Shown: positions 21,153 through 35,913, counted from the first letter of the stretch. The stretch is DNA of 64,000 nucleotides from Suillus spraguei (GCA_016800925.1 JABCPU010000039.1:1-64000), one strand, 5' to 3'. The notes: a model not told the origin generated them from the letters alone. Numbers and translations are program-made.

Positions 21153-23661
21153 TCAAAACATCCCTTCCCTTTGTGGAATAGCGATTGGAGGTCTGCTCCC
21201 AGGACGATCTGACGAGCGTGGTGGAGGAGCCGGGCTATCCCGCGCGGAGCCCGAAGAACGATCCGAGTCATGCATCTGCGCGGCTGAACGCAGAGGCATT
21301 GGCGGGCGTGTAGTAGGGCGGGCGGGTGAGTCAGGGACGGACAGAATCGGAGGTATGGGTGGGGTTGAGGAAGACACGAAGGATGATGTAGATTGTGGCG
21401 TGTGCGAGCGTGAGATGGAGGGCCCTGGGGAAGGTGCGCGGAAGGTAGCGGAAACAACACAGGTGTCATTATTCTGGGGGTCCTGAACCAGAAGTTCGTC
21501 AAGAAGATAGCGAAAGTCGAGCCCAAATTCTTGTAAAAGCTGAACAGTATGTAAGTGGATGGTTCACACAGACAGGGACAAGGAGACAGGGGTACATATT
21601 GGTGCCGGAGAGATCACAGACGAACCTTGCGACTCTGACTGTGTGTGATTTTGAGCGCCTCTTCGACAGTCTGCTGTTCAGCATCGGAACTATAGACTTG
21701 CTTCCTGAATCTGTCAGCATACATCTCAATCTGTTTCTTAGCCCAGTCAATTAAAGCTTAGTGCCTATCAATAGAGGACCACGTGGAAAATGCAAAGAAA
21801 CACTGACTGCTAGTCATATCGTGCTCTACAAAGCCCGCCAAGAACCAATCCGCTGTATGCTTGATCCCGGTAAACACGACTAAAGCCAAATCGTGCACAT
21901 ACATCCCGACATGGCCTTCAAATCTGATGGCCCTGACGTACCGGTCCACCGCCGCCGCTCGTGCATTTAAAAACGTTGACCTAGCAGCTGGACCTTGTCC
22001 AAGCTTTAACAAGTGACCAATGAGGCTTACTGCAGTATTCTTGCGGTTCCCGGGAGCACTGAGTGCATCGAGTAGTGCTGAGGTGAGGCTTGCCGTGAGA
22101 GGAGTGAGCTTGGCGTTCAATGACGGTATAGAAAAAACTTTAGCTCGACCTTCCTCCACTAGCCTAACAGCCCGTTCCCAGGATCGCAGAGCGATAGCGA
22201 CCGTGAGATCGTCTGAAAAATCACTGATGAAACGTGCGTCGCTCTCAAATTTTTCCCGTGCGCTGGTGTCCTCGTCAACCCCCGCTTCGCGGGCAAGCTC
22301 AGCCATCCAGTCAGAAACAGGCGGCATGTTATCAGGATGCAATGTCATGGTGGCGCGCTGTTTAAGAACAACATATTAGATGCATGAATATGAATTGATT
22401 GAGGCATGAAGGCTGACATCTCCACTGGTCCACGTGGTCTTGCGTCGCTCATGCTCGCCTTCACGCTCCCTGCGTTTGCGGATGGCAAGTTCTTCGGCAA
22501 CCTGGCGGAACTGTCCAAGTAGAGTCTTCTTATCAGAGGGAGCCTCCGTTCTGTAAACATATGTCTCCTTTTGATGGCGAACTTTAAATACGTTCGTCAT
22601 AGCTTGCCAGGTTGATCAGATAAACAGTATACGTTCTACAATCCAAATCATACTCACTCGCTGCATCCTTCGTATCCAATACTAACATCTCATTCAAAGG
22701 CCAACATCTCTCTGCTACCAGCCGTCCCCCTTCTCCATTGTTCCTCATCCTCCTCTTCGCGACAAGCACAGAATCATCTAGCACGATGAACTTGACAGTG
22801 TTACTGACCTTGTAGGTTGCTGCATTGAGAGCATATATCCCGTCCATCTCGTAAATTACATGTCTTCCCGGCGTTGTTGGAGCAAATTTCGCAGAACCCT
22901 CGATTTGGGTATGCAGTGTCTGCATCTGATTCGCATAGAGCACGCGAAGGTCCGCAATAGATGAACGGACGTTGCGCCTTCGCTCCAAAGCAGAGGCGGA
23001 CTCGTCAATGTGCAAAAGGCTCGGCATAGACTTCCATTCAGAAAGGCTTTCCTTGAGCTCGAGCACCTCGTTCTCGAGGATAGAAATTTCTTTGGAAATA
23101 TGTACGAACTCGGCATAGCTGTAATAAGGTTAGCGAAGTCGACGGGGTAGAACATTAGGAGATACTTTTTAAATACGTTCCGCTGTAGTTCAACAGCGGT
23201 ATCATCTTTGGACGATCTGAGTGAAGACTGAAGAGACCTGAGCTCCGCCTCGGTTGAGTTAGCCAGTTTGGCCTTCAAGTCTGTATAGTATGTTGAACGC
23301 GTAAGAACGTCCAGACTGCAAATGCACAGCACCTACAAGCGTCGGGATCAAAATCTTCTTTGTCTAGCAACCTCTGATCTACAGCCTTTGGATCTTCTTT
23401 GATGTTGGCACGTTCCAAGACAAGCTCATCTGGGTCCCTCACTGCGCCTGGCCGCAGCCCAATGGGAACGCTTGGCATGTCCGGAATAGAAGATTCTGTG
23501 GGCGCAGATATCTCTGCATAGCGCAGTGACATGCGCTTCTTTATCTTGTCATCGACAGTAGACTTGCGAACATTCTTATTGATAGGCTTCTTCTCGAGTT
23601 TAGAGGCCTGCCGTTTGACGGTGTGCGTCTCAGAGGGCCTGCGTGTGCGCAAAGACTGCAT
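21153..23661 (-). CDS. EXO84: Exocyst complex component EXO84
   Basis: Subunit of the octameric exocyst that tethers secretory vesicles to the plasma membrane at sites of growth. Seven exons (23337-23661, 23166-23280, 22658-23118, 22418-22602, 21808-22357, 21626-21756, 21153-21539) join in phase to 717 residues, close to the usual length. Visible parts: basic start (MQSLRTRRPSETH), KRMSLRYAEIS, a coiled-coil (KEISILENEVLELKESL), a PH-like region with VYRTEAPSDKK, then the Exo84 C-terminal helical region (MPPVSDWMAELAREAG ... LTVAIALRSWERAVRLVEEG ... LIDWAKKQIEMYADRFRKQV). It ends in a Pro/Ser-rich tail. No lesion. It diverges from SKT5, another polarized-growth gene, over a 552-bp shared upstream region. 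Confidence 0.92.
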
Positions 23662-24213
23662 AGTATACAAAAAAACTCAATAAAAGTTTGTGTTGATCGT
23701 CCTAGACGTTGAGAATGACCGCAGCTGGAGTAGGGTGAGCAGACCTATGTCACCTGACACCGCATTGGCCGCATCATGTGAACCGGTTCACACCGGCAAT
23801 AGTAAATTACTTAGTAAATAATACATAGTTCATTCCATCAACCGTTCTTCTTTATCCACTGCAAGGCTTGCAGCTACCTTGAGGCCACTCCTTACTGGCG
23901 ATCGACTCTGTCGACTCGTCAGAGACCACATCGAAAACAATCTGGTCGATAGTCTCCTCATCACCGACTGTAGCACTATTGCACGACCGTGTGCAATACC
24001 GTCAGCCACTTCCGTAGGCGCATCCGTATCTATATATTGTACCATAATTAACCAGCGTGTCACTAGTACAGCCCTTGTACGACCACCACCAGGTAATAGG
24101 TTGAGTAGGTTCGATTCTATCCTCAAGGCTTCGCTGGTCCGGCCTAACATCATTTTTGACAATCAAACAGCTTGATCTAGGTGTCAGCCCAACTCTTCAC
24201 ATCGTACTAAGTA
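23662..24213. promoter_or_regulatory. Shared upstream region of EXO84 and SKT5
   Basis: The two start codons face away from each other, so both promoters must lie here. A minus-strand open frame at 23830-24162 has no recognisable family and starts with a non-ATG codon in that reading; I do not call it. No definite TATA or factor site was identified. Confidence 0.5.
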
Positions 24214-25788
24214 ATGTACGCCCACGCTCAGTCACGACCAAACTCGTTCTATGCTGCGGATGATGCGGCTGGTCAGCCAGATTATCTCCCAGAGCCACCG
24301 CGCCGTCATCGCCAGTCCCGTACTCAAGGCTCCCAAAACCATTACCAATCCCCACAACAGCCAGTAGATCCTGACGATGATGACGATGAACGACCCCTGG
24401 GACTTGCAGGTCAATTGCCTGATGCTGCGGATGAGTTTTATGGCGCCCGACAGAATGGCAGTACATCATTCCCACCTCAACAGTCTCAATCACCACTGTC
24501 CCAGGGTCCCCTTTTAGATCACTCTCACCTCCGCCCAGGCAACCAAGCTTCACTACTTTCTTATGAGCGCACCCTCGAGCTATATCGTGCAAATGCAAAG
24601 AAAACTCAGGATCCAGACATCCAATACGAGTTTTCAGTATTCATGATTGATGCTTCTAAATCTTTCCCCATCCCGTCTCCCACCCCCGGAAATGTCATGG
24701 AAATTGAAAAAGCCATCGAGAAGCGTGACAATCTCGTGCATGAAGCCATAGGTCTACTCAAACGTCAAGCAGACCGAGGACACCCAGCATCGCAATATTT
24801 CCTTGCCGACTGCTACGCCAATGGTCTAGGCACTTACAAGAACAGGCAAGACTTCGACCGGGCGTACCCACTATTTGTGCTCGCAGCAAAACACGGGCAT
24901 CCAGATGCCTCATATCGTGCAGGAACTTGCTGCGAGAATGGATGGGGTTGCAGGCGTGAATCTGCCAAGGCTCTCCAATTCTTCCGGAAAGCAGGAGCGG
25001 CGCTTCACCCTGGTGCCATGTACCGTCTTGGTATTGCTGAGCTCAATGCCGAGCTCGGACTCTCAAAACGGCCACGCGAGGGCGTCAAATGGCTGAAACG
25101 CTCTGCCGAGCACGCAACAGCAGAGTTCCCGCACGCCCTGCATGAGCTTGCCTTGCTGCATGAACGGGGGATAGACAACGTTGTATTTGTTGATGTGGAA
25201 TATACCGTGGAACTACTCGCACAGGCGGCGGAACTTGGGTATGCACCTAGTGCTTACCGGTTAGGGGAATGTTATGAGTATGGGAAATTAGGTTGTCCCC
25301 AGGATCCGGCCTTGTCAATCCATTATTATGTGGGTGCCCCCACAGATTAGTGCGCCGAAGTTGATTGTATCTGTGCAGAACATTGCAGCGCAGCAGAATC
25401 ATCGTGATGCATGTTTTGCACTCACAGCCTGGTACTTAGTTGGCTCACCCGGTGTGCTACCCCAGTCCGACACAGAAGCTTATCTCTGGGCACGCAAAGC
25501 AGCAGATTCTGGGCTTGCAAAGGCAATGTACGCCGTCGGGTACTTCTTGGAAGTGGGGATTGGTACCCCTCCAGACCTCCCAGAGTGAGCGATTTTGTCT
25601 CAGTCCAAAATTTGATGCTGACGTATACGTGCAGAGCGATGACGTATTTCAAGAAAGCCGCAGAACTGGGTGATAAGCGTGCCCAACAACGTCTCAAGGG
25701 CCCACCCATCGGACAACAAGGCGGACTCATGCGAGACGGATCTGATGCCAAGAATGCGGCCGCCAACAAGGACTGCATAATCATGTAG
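24214..25788 (+). CDS. SKT5: Sel1-repeat activator of chitin synthase III (SKT5/CHS4 family)
   Basis: Family role: activates and localises chitin synthase III at the bud neck, septum or growing tip. Three exons (24214-25329, 25379-25584, 25635-25788) give 491 residues. The N-terminal third is low-complexity (acidic DPDDDDDE run, QSQSP). About residues 120-450 carry Sel1-type TPR repeats (GHPASQYFLADCYANGLG, GHPDASYRAGTCCENGWGC, MYRLGIAELNAELG, GYAPSAYRLGECYEYGKLG, AKAMYAVGYFLEVGIG). The protein ends in CIIM, a CaaX box, so farnesylation and membrane attachment are expected, as in yeast Skt5. Intact. It shares a divergent upstream region with EXO84. Confidence 0.9.
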
Positions 25789-26141
25789 ACCTGCTTCATC
25801 TTCCCACAGCTTGTTTATTTCGCGGGGAATCTGCTTAATGTCGATATGTACACGGACGATGGACTCGGAATAATACTGGACTTAGTTACATTTCATGCCG
25901 CCATTGCCCATTTTTCTACTTAGTTTGATTACATCTTGATCTACCACTACATCATTTTACCATACTGTTGCCAACTACGTACCTGCGTTCATCTTCAGAC
26001 TCTTTTGCTCGCAATCCGATTCGACTTGAGTACGTAGATCGATATATATACCCTTAGAACTTAGTCCTTTGAATTTGAAGGGTGTGGTAATCACATCGCG
26101 TAATAGCACTAATTGATCCGAACATATAAATTTAATACAAC

Positions 26142-26636
26142 TTGAAACCATCACCGTCAAGCAAGCTGGATATCCCTCCTCCTAACGTCGATTTCTACCA
26201 GCTCCTCGGCATAACACACGATGCCCCGCTAAGCACAATAAAATCAGCGTATCATAAAGCTCTTCTTGCTTCCCATCCAGACAAACGATCGTTTTCAGCC
26301 GCTATACCACTCGTAGATGTCGACATCGCACTTCTCAAGGAAGCATATTCCACCTTGTCAAACGTGTCATCTCGCGTAGCCTACGACAATATTCTTCGAA
26401 ATGCTCAAGTAAAGACCTCTCCTGGACCACGTCCTGCGCAGGTTATCTCACTAGAAGATTTTGAGGAGACAGCAGATGGTGTATGGACGCATGCTTGTAG
26501 ATGTGGTGGGATATATAGGATCATTGAAGAAGACATGGATGCGGGAAGACATCTCGTCGGTTGTGAGAGTTGTTCCGAGGTTGTGTGTGTGGGATATGAG
26601 CTCGTTGATGACAAGCATCACGCTACGAACGGTTAA
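26142..26636 (+). CDS. DPH4: Diphthamide biosynthesis protein 4 (J domain plus CSL zinc finger)
   Basis: DPH4/Jjj3 is a J-protein needed for the first step of diphthamide formation on elongation factor 2; its CSL finger can bind iron or zinc. The J domain is seen at DFYQLLGITHDAPLSTIKSA ... LLASHPDKR (HPD motif) ... LKEAYSTLSNVSSRVAYDN. The DPH-type (CSL) finger follows: ACRCGGIY ... VGCESCSEVVCVGYE, with four cysteines. No ATG lies in frame between the upstream stop (26133-26135) and the J domain, so a short first exon upstream is likely, with acceptor near CGTCAAG at about 26155; the true start is unresolved. It converges on DNMT1, with 106 bp between stop codons. Confidence 0.85.
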   Translation: MKPSPSSKLDIPPPNVDFYQLLGITHDAPLSTIKSAYHKALLASHPDKRSFSAAIPLVDVDIALLKEAYSTLSNVSSRVAYDNILRNAQVKTSPGPRPAQVISLEDFEETADGVWTHACRCGGIYRIIEEDMDAGRHLVGCESCSEVVCVGYELVDDKHHATNG

Positions 26637-26742
26637 TGATTAAACTGCCAACATAGATGTTGTACAGGTTAGGATTATGCGGTATGGAATTTGGACATCT
26701 GCGCTTATAATACTTGTGTTGTGTTTCCAGCATTAAACGAGC

Positions 26743-29700
26743 TCAGTCAACGACTATGGCGTCTTCGCGCTCTTTCAACCACTTCTTCACCAGCACTTTC
26801 CTTAACTCGCGGCCGATTGCCATTGCAACTGGCCATGACACAGCATTGCCAATTTGCCTGTGCATCTATGTTTATTTGATGAGTGTACAGTAGGAGGAGG
26901 GTTGTTTTAGCACATACAGTCACGACACGATCATTTTCCGCATGGAACACAAACTTGTCAGGAAAGCCTTGTGACCGGGCGAGTTCGCGCACAGTGAAAA
27001 TGCGTTTGCACTGCACGATTTGCATTCATTTGGCAAGGTGCACTGTAGTAGAGTCAATGACGCACATAAGGGTTGAGCACACGGGATTGCTTTGCACTTG
27101 GGTCAACATTAGTGACAGTAGCTTGAAAATAACTGTTCTTGTTAACTCGTCCATAAAGACCTATACACCATAAGTTAAACGTTATTGATCAAGAGTAGAG
27201 TACCTGGTTTGAAACCCGCGCGTGCAATAGCTGAGGATGGATTTGCAAAGTGCCACTCCCAAAGATGCCCCCCAAGTTCTGACATTATCGTCAACGCTGT
27301 AAAATCCTGCAAAAAAAGACACGTACCCCTATAGTCTGCACCGGCCCTCATCGGGATACTTACAACTCTGCGCAGATTAAAAACATTTACTACTATGCAA
27401 AAATGTCACTTACCTCTCTACTTTGATGGCCTCGTAAGTTCGCGTATATTGTTGCAGATCTTTCGAAGGTTCTTCACGACACCACTTTTGAAACGCCGTC
27501 ATTGGCTCGTGCTCGTACTCTACATCAGCTCCAGAGTATCCGCACCAGGGACGGTCTTTCTTGCATTTCTTACGGGCGATCGTCTGGGAGCGCTCTTGTT
27601 CTTCTCGTCGTCTGGCCGCATCCCTGGGTGGTCTTGGGTTTACCCTATAACCAATAACTGGTGAATGTAGCGCATTTCATGGTAATGCAACTGTACCAAT
27701 CGAATCGAGGAAGGTCACTGATGGCATCGTCGATACTGACAAACTGGTGAGGCGCGTAGCCAGTCTCCGTCCAAATAGGTCTAATATTGTGCCCAATTGG
27801 CAAATCAATTCCCAGCGCATCCACTGCAGGGAAGGCGTGGGTGGGTTGAGGGAGTTGAGGAAGGGGTTGGCCGCACTTTGCTGCGAGCATGAAAAACCGC
27901 ACACGAGTTTGAGGGGTGCCGTAGTGGCCAGCTTGTAGAATTCCATAGCGCACTTGGTAGCTGAGAAGTATGACGTTTCACAGATGCTTGATGCTTCAGC
28001 GACACTTACTTCATGTCAGTCATCGCCCGGATCAAGAATTTCAATCCACCCATGGGAATGCCCCCTCTAACTCTATACGGCCCGGCTTGCCGCACCTTTA
28101 GGCCAAATGACAGGAACCCACGCACGTTCTCAAAGAAGCAGTATTTTGGCTGCATGAAATCAACCCAAGATAGGACGTTGAGGATAAGGTTGCTCTTGCG
28201 GTCATTTGCTTTGACGAACATGTTCAAACGCGAATGGGGCTGGCTAAAGTGCGGTTTGAGTATAGTCAAAGAAAATACACTATCACTGACCAGGGAAACC
28301 CAGCAATGATGCAATCGATCTCATCCGGTTTTGGAGGGGCGGGGATGTATGGGTCCTCCGTAATGTCTGATTGTATTTTCTCCAATCGCTTAACCTCAAG
28401 ATTGTTGTGTGATCTAATCGCTGCTGCAAGCACTAGGTTGCTACATTGGTTATACACCACCGTTTGTGGAGAGTTGGCCCTGTCGAATCCTTATTAGTAT
28501 CGCTGAAATGAGGAACAAAATGCACACTTCAAGGTCTTTGCGGCACTTGGAGAAATTTCGACTGCATGGGTAACTTCGATGCAGCCGGATTCTTCCAGTC
28601 CCAACCCGAAAGCTCCAACTCCAGCGAACGGGTCCAAAGCACGAAGGGGTTTTTGCTTCTTCAAAAATTCCTGGCGTTGCTTCCATTCGCCAGGTTCTCT
28701 GTAGTACAGTATCCGCACACCAAGAGATCTTTAGGCAGAAGTTTGTGTTTGTGATCCCAGGAGGCCACATCGAGGCTTGGGAAAGAGTAGCAAGCATAGA
28801 AGTGGTAGGGCGACATTTGAAGCCATTCCTTGAGCTCTGGTACAGCCGCTCGCACGTAGACATGACACATTCCAATAATACTGGAAATCGGAAAGTTCAT
28901 TTTATCTTGCGTGACAAAAAGATGGCGCTGAGGACCTGGGTCAAAGTGAAGATCGTACGTGGGTGCGTACCCTCACCTCATCCTTAAGCTCTTCCGCGGG
29001 TCGGAGGCCCAACTTGTTAATCCTTCCAAACATCCTTACTCGAACCCAACCATCGTCGTCTGACTGCTGAATGTGGATACGGGTAATTTGACCGATATGA
29101 CACGGTCCTTCCTGAGCCTTGATCATAACAAAGTCACGAAGATGATACTTAGTACCCTTCCACGCAAAGCCGCGGTGAATCTTGCGTGGAACGAGTGTGT
29201 CCTCGTTCTCGTCAACCATCGAGCACACAGGGCAGTGATCGTACGGAACATCGCTTTGTCTGGGTTGCGGTCGTTCTTGCGGTATGTCAGTGAATGAACC
29301 ATCAAGGCTATTATAGATAAATCTGCAGGCAGAAATATCAGTGAGGTTCTCAAAAGTTGAGGAAGATGTATAACTTGTAGAAAAAATTATAAGGCTCAAC
29401 GACAGGCATTTCTTTTAAAGGATCGACGAATTGGACCGAAACTTTCGCGATGATAAGGTCGAATTCGACAGTACTGCATATGTTGGTCAGAAATAATTCT
29501 TGGGGGTGTCCAAGCTGCTCCATAGCCGTTTTCGTACTGTGCTCAAACCATTCGACATGAACATTTTCAAACTCGTCACTGATGTATATAATTTTTCCGA
29601 ACCTGAAGAAAGAAAGTCAGTCAGTGAAACGTTTCAGTACGAATAACATACCAAAAGTAATCTGCCAGGGTTGCATATTTAGGTATATCTTCTGGGTCTG

Positions 29701-31220
29701 GCAAATCGGGAGGCTTCTTCCGGTCATCGCTCCCAATGGCAACAACGATGGTATCCCCGACCTACAAGCGACATGAGGCTAGACACGATAGGAATTAACA
29801 ATGCCATACTGCATAATCATTGCCATCTATTGTGATGTATTTGAGCCAGCGTGAACCTGGATGAAAGCGTTGTTGCGTGGAACGGAATTGAATTTCCCTC
29901 CGTATAGATACTCGCCGCACAAATTCCTTCACCCTTCTCCAAAGGTCATCATGCGGAATCCCGGGATCAACACGAGGTGGTGGACCAACAACCACTAGCT
30001 GTTCTTTAAACCACCCGGTCGCTAACTTTGCAATTCGCGGCGTTACATGCGTCGCGTTCTGATTTTCTGAACGAAGGACAGCAAGATCTCTGCTTCCTTT
30101 GCTATTAATCACTGCCACTGGCGGAACTCGTAGCCGGGGACGTGGTTGAACAAATCTCAATATCGCGGGTGCGTTTTCTGTCAAAAGGTGCCGGATGATA
30201 TTTGTGGCACGCAGTTGTTGAGAATTTTCTAGACCCTCGAGCGCATATCTTAGTTCAGCAACCTAAGGTACGTTGCAGTGAAATTTAATAACGATCAAAA
30301 AAGATCTCACACTGTCCCAAAGATATTGCTCGCTAAGTCGAATATTGCCAACCTCTATAGTTGAAAAGTTGGCCAGAAAGCCACGATATTGCAAATCTGG
30401 TTCCCGTATGGCGGACGATACAATCGCCTGAACGACACGGTGCGGTAGGAAGAATGCTCTGAACTCGTGTCGGTAATCCTTCGATGGATTACCCAAACGA
30501 TACCGAGCGTGGTCGGATTCAATATACATTGGACTGTGCACAATAGCCATAGATAATTGAATAAATCCAAAACAGAGCCTCACCTACTCTTCATCTTCAG
30601 TATAATCGATAGAATAGCCAAGAATATTTTTGATACGAATGAACTGGGGTTCGTCATCTTCAAGGTCGTCTTCCTGACCCTCATCTTCGTCGTTCTCTGG
30701 CACTGAAGTAACCTCGCCTGCACCCTCAAGCATATGATCATTGTTCTCGCGATGCTCATCCAGGTAAGAAAGGGAGACCATAATCAGGTCACGAGTAGGG
30801 TCGAAAAACGAAAAACCATGTAGGATCCGGGTAGGTTTGTGACCATCGTCTAGCACGCCTGGATCTTCGCCAATAACGATAAGGTCTTCAGTTTCCAGTA
30901 GTTCATTGTTTTTCGGTTGATAGTATCTCGCTGGGACGGTGTATTGTAAGTTGACTAGATTTCGACGAGAAAAGAGGCCAACACACGTGGTCGAGGACGT
31001 TCATTCGTCTTCCGACGTTTTGCGCGCTGTGAAAGGGAGACTGTCAAACATACGCTCTCGCGATCTCAATGACACTCACTGAGTCATGATAGCCCGAGTG
31101 ATCCGTATCATCGCGCAGGCGCCGGCGATTATTCCCCCCATCTGTACCACTGCCAGATTCATCTAGCACTTCACCTGGATATGTTACCTCGAACGCGTTC
31201 GGTCTACGACGTGGTGGCAT
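26743..31220 (-). CDS. DNMT1: DNMT1-type DNA (cytosine-5)-methyltransferase with two BAH domains
   Basis: Maintenance-type DNA methyltransferase of about 1,200 residues in roughly 15 exons. From the ATG at 31220: basic start MPPRRRPNAFEVTYPGE, an acidic linker (near 30660-30720), an RFTS-like region (YIESDHARYRLGNPSKDYRH), BAH1 (VGDTIVVAIGSDDRKK ... FENVHVEWFEH), BAH2 (FAWKGTKYHLRDFVMIKAQ ... MFGRINKLGLRPAEEL), then the catalytic domain. Motif I DPFAGVGAFGLGL, motif IV GFPCQPHSRLNMF with the catalytic Cys codon split by a 47-bp intron (28244-28290), motif VI FFENVRG, motif VIII GTPQTRVRF, motif IX VRELARSQGFPD and motif X MHRQIGNAVSWP are all present. Between BAH2 and motif I the frame shifts near 28663-28667. 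Either one A is missing in the run or a 50-bp intron (28671-28720) is spliced. Confidence 0.9.
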
Positions 31221-31801
31221 CCTTATCAGGCTTTCTTGAGTCGTTGGTGTTGCTGAAAGAAGCGGGCCGAAGTTCGTAACAAACCTAAAAAAGGTAACTG
31301 CTCCGGGCTAAGTCCGGGTTGACAAGTACGCATTGCGTGCTTACGCCACACAATTTCAAGCTTTCAAGGGTCAAGCACGTACAGTATCACGCACTGATAA
31401 GATGTAATCTTACGAAGGAAGTCCTATTTCAGTCTACCTCGCGGACTAGTCTGAACCAAGGGCGTCCTGGTAATATTCAACAACCACGCGGTTATTTAAC
31501 GTTTAAGGATCTGCAACAATTCTACGTGAATCCAGAGTGTTTATGAGTAGTTCTACCAGTGCATGTATTCGAAAAGATATTGGTACATACAATCCTGCTT
31601 GCTCATTATGTAAGAAATTGAGGACATTACAAGTGATTGATTCTGAAAGGGATAGTGGTAGTGAATGATTCGTGTCCAGAAAAGCGGAGGCGCTCCAAAA
31701 CCTGTACTCCTGCAATGCAGCAGTAAAGAAAAAGATCTTCCGCATATGGGTCACGTCAAAACAGACATCCAGCTGGAAACAAGATGGGACTATGTGAAGA
31801 T

Positions 31802-33556
<1,755 letters not shown>

Positions 33557-34123
33557 GGCACAGACTGGCGTAGGGACCCGAGGTAGATGAAAGATAAAAA
33601 AGGGACTCGGCGGTCAGTAGCAGATAGGTACGTTCGTTGACTTGATGATGGTAAGGAGGGAAAGATGTTAGATAGTGATGACGATGGCTGACCACTGCCG
33701 AACCTCAATCTAAGATTGGATACGGTGAAACTTGATTTAAAGCTGCTGCCAGGGGTCTCGTGACGTCCTGACTCTCCACGCTGCGGAGAATGACCTGCTC
33801 GGACTTTTCTGATCTCGGAGTGGGATTTAATTATGCAGATATCGTGGATAGTGAATGCTGAAAGTGCAGTGACCGGGGGACTTCCTAGGAATACAAGTAG
33901 CGATCACGTTCTTGAGATCGATCCGCTGAGTTCGAAGGAATTCGCTTGTTGCCAGAAATAGCTTCAAGTAGCTGTGGCCTTACGAAACGGCGTCCGTCGT
34001 TAGTGTTACCCTTCGTGAGCGTGTCTGTCAGACTTGTGTACGATCATTTGATTCTCAGGCTCAGACCGAATTCACCCGAAACACTACGAGCAGCAGCCAC
34101 CATCATCATCTCATCCACCACAC
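33557..34123. promoter_or_regulatory. Shared upstream region of HOG1 and MCR1
   Basis: Divergent start codons flank this 567-bp stretch, so it must hold both promoters. No coding signal is convincing and no specific binding site could be assigned. Confidence 0.5.
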
Positions 34124-35407
34124 ATGTCCTTCATTCGAGCAGCGACGCTCGCCCGTTCTGTGGTGAGCAGTTATCAACTCGTGTTATTCTCACTCTCATA
34201 TGTGTAGGCAACGAGCAGCTGTAGACGTTATTCGACCGAAGCTGGTGCCAAGAAATCATCCAACCTTGGACTTTACCTTGGTGGTGCTGGTCTTGTAGGT
34301 CTCGGCACGTATGTGTACATGGGCTTTGGCAAGGGTGAGGCAGTAACTGCCAAGAAGGACCTCAAGAGTCCTCTCGACCCGTCAAAATTTATTGACCTCA
34401 AACTCAAGAGGGTGGAGCCTTTCAATCATAACACATCCAAGTGAGACCTCGGGTCGCCTTTTACGTACAACTCCACGCTCATCTTTCCCTCAGGTTTGTG
34501 CTTGAGCTCGGAAAGGGCGAGGCTTCGCTGCTTCCAGTTGCTTCCTGTGTTTACATTGAAACTCCCGACTTCAAGGATGACAAGGGTCAACCTATGTACC
34601 GCCCATACACCCCCATTTCAGCGTCTGATTTGGAGGGAGAGCTCATTTTTGTCATTAAAAAATATGAAACGGGCAATGTCTCCAGACACATTCACTCGCT
34701 CAAGGCTGGAGACTCTCTCAGAATTAAGGGTCCTCTAGCAAAATGGCCTTGGAAGAGTGAATATATTTGTTTGACATTTTAGAATGCCTGGATTCTGATT
34801 CTCTTTCAGTGAATGAGCTGGAAGAAGTCGGCCTCATTGGTGGTGGAAGTGGAATGTAAGGATATAAGTCTTTTATACTTACTTCGCTGACTTTGTCTGC
34901 GCAATCACAGTGCTCCACTCTACCAGATCCTACAACATGCTCTTGCGGACAAGACGAATAAGACGAAGTTCAAGCTTTTGTATGCTAATGTTACTGAGCA
35001 AGATATCATACTTCGCGAGGAGTTCGATGCCATGAAGAAGAAATACCCCGATACTTTCGATGTCGTCTATGTCATCGACAAGGGCGATGCTAATTGGAAG
35101 GGTCCTACTGGATTCATTGGTGCTGACCTCATTAAGCAGCACATTGCTCCGCCATCATTGGGCGAGAAAGTGAAGGTGTTCATCTGCGGTATGGACAACA
35201 TATTTGAAATGTGCCAATAACTAAATGATCCATAGGTCCGCCTGGACAGGTTGCCTCGATTGCAGGCAAAAAGAAAGGCAGGGACCAAGGTGAACTAAAT
35301 GGTATCCTTAAGGAACTGGGTTACACCGGAGACCAGGTACGTGACCGTGCTACTCGACAACCTATCATTCCCTTGAAGTATTTCTTTATCAGGTATACAA
35401 ATTCTGA
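34124..35407 (+). CDS. MCR1: NADH-cytochrome b5 reductase, mitochondrial type
   Basis: FAD enzyme that passes electrons from NADH to cytochrome b5 or other acceptors at the mitochondrial outer membrane/intermembrane space. Seven exons (34124-34162, 34208-34440, 34494-34756, 34810-34855, 34911-35188, 35236-35336, 35393-35407) give 324 residues. The N-terminus is basic (MSFIRAATLARSV ... RRYST) and followed by a membrane segment (NLGLYLGGAGLVGLGTYVYM). FAD-binding YRPYTPIS, NADH-binding LIGGGSGMAPLYQILQ and ICGPPGQ are present. The last exon encodes only VYKF. Intact, with no frame problem. It shares its upstream region with HOG1. Confidence 0.94.
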
Positions 35408-35913
35408 GCAGCAGCTGTTAAGTAGATACTGTGTAGAGTTTCTACGATGATCAAAACCCGTTGTTGCGATCGAATATGAGCTTAGAGGTGTCGAAACCTT
35501 ATTTCAATCACTCCGTTCCACCTTTCATAACAGTGAATGAGTATGAAAGCTTACATTCATGCACCCCCATCTGCAGCAAGTAATGTTAATGGCGGCTGCT
35601 CCTTACTTTTATCTTGTATCTCTGCCTGCACATTTGCATTGCAAAGAGACTGAAATAATGTTTAATTGGCTAGGGAAACGTTGGGGACTTGTATTACGTA
35701 AGCATACGCCGCGTACTTGGTCCACTCGATTTCATCTCCCGTCACTGAGATTACAGGTAATTGGGCGTCTGAATCTGCATGATTCAAATCTGAGCAACCA
35801 GTGCGAGTCTCGGTTAGCCTGCACAACGACAAGGCTTATCTCATCGTGTTATTCGTACTGCACGGCTATTCCTTGTCTCGACATCTTAACCTTCACATTC
35901 TACGCGCAGCAGC
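35408..35913. other. Intergenic stretch before the UBP2-like gene
   Basis: No gene or repeat recognised. It presumably holds the MCR1 terminator and the promoter of the downstream gene. Confidence 0.5.

Noticed and set aside
23830..24162. Hypothetical 110-residue gene on the minus strand
   Set aside because: Non-ATG start, no family, no intron pattern, and it fills the divergent promoter of EXO84 and SKT5.
27300..27420. A 4-nt microexon (AGTT) in DNMT1
   Set aside because: It seemed to be needed between two GTAAGT donors, but a longer exon reading VVSIPMRAGADYR followed by a 48-bp intron (GTACGT...GTCAG) gives the expected family sequence GADYRELGGHLWEWHFANP-like without a microexon.
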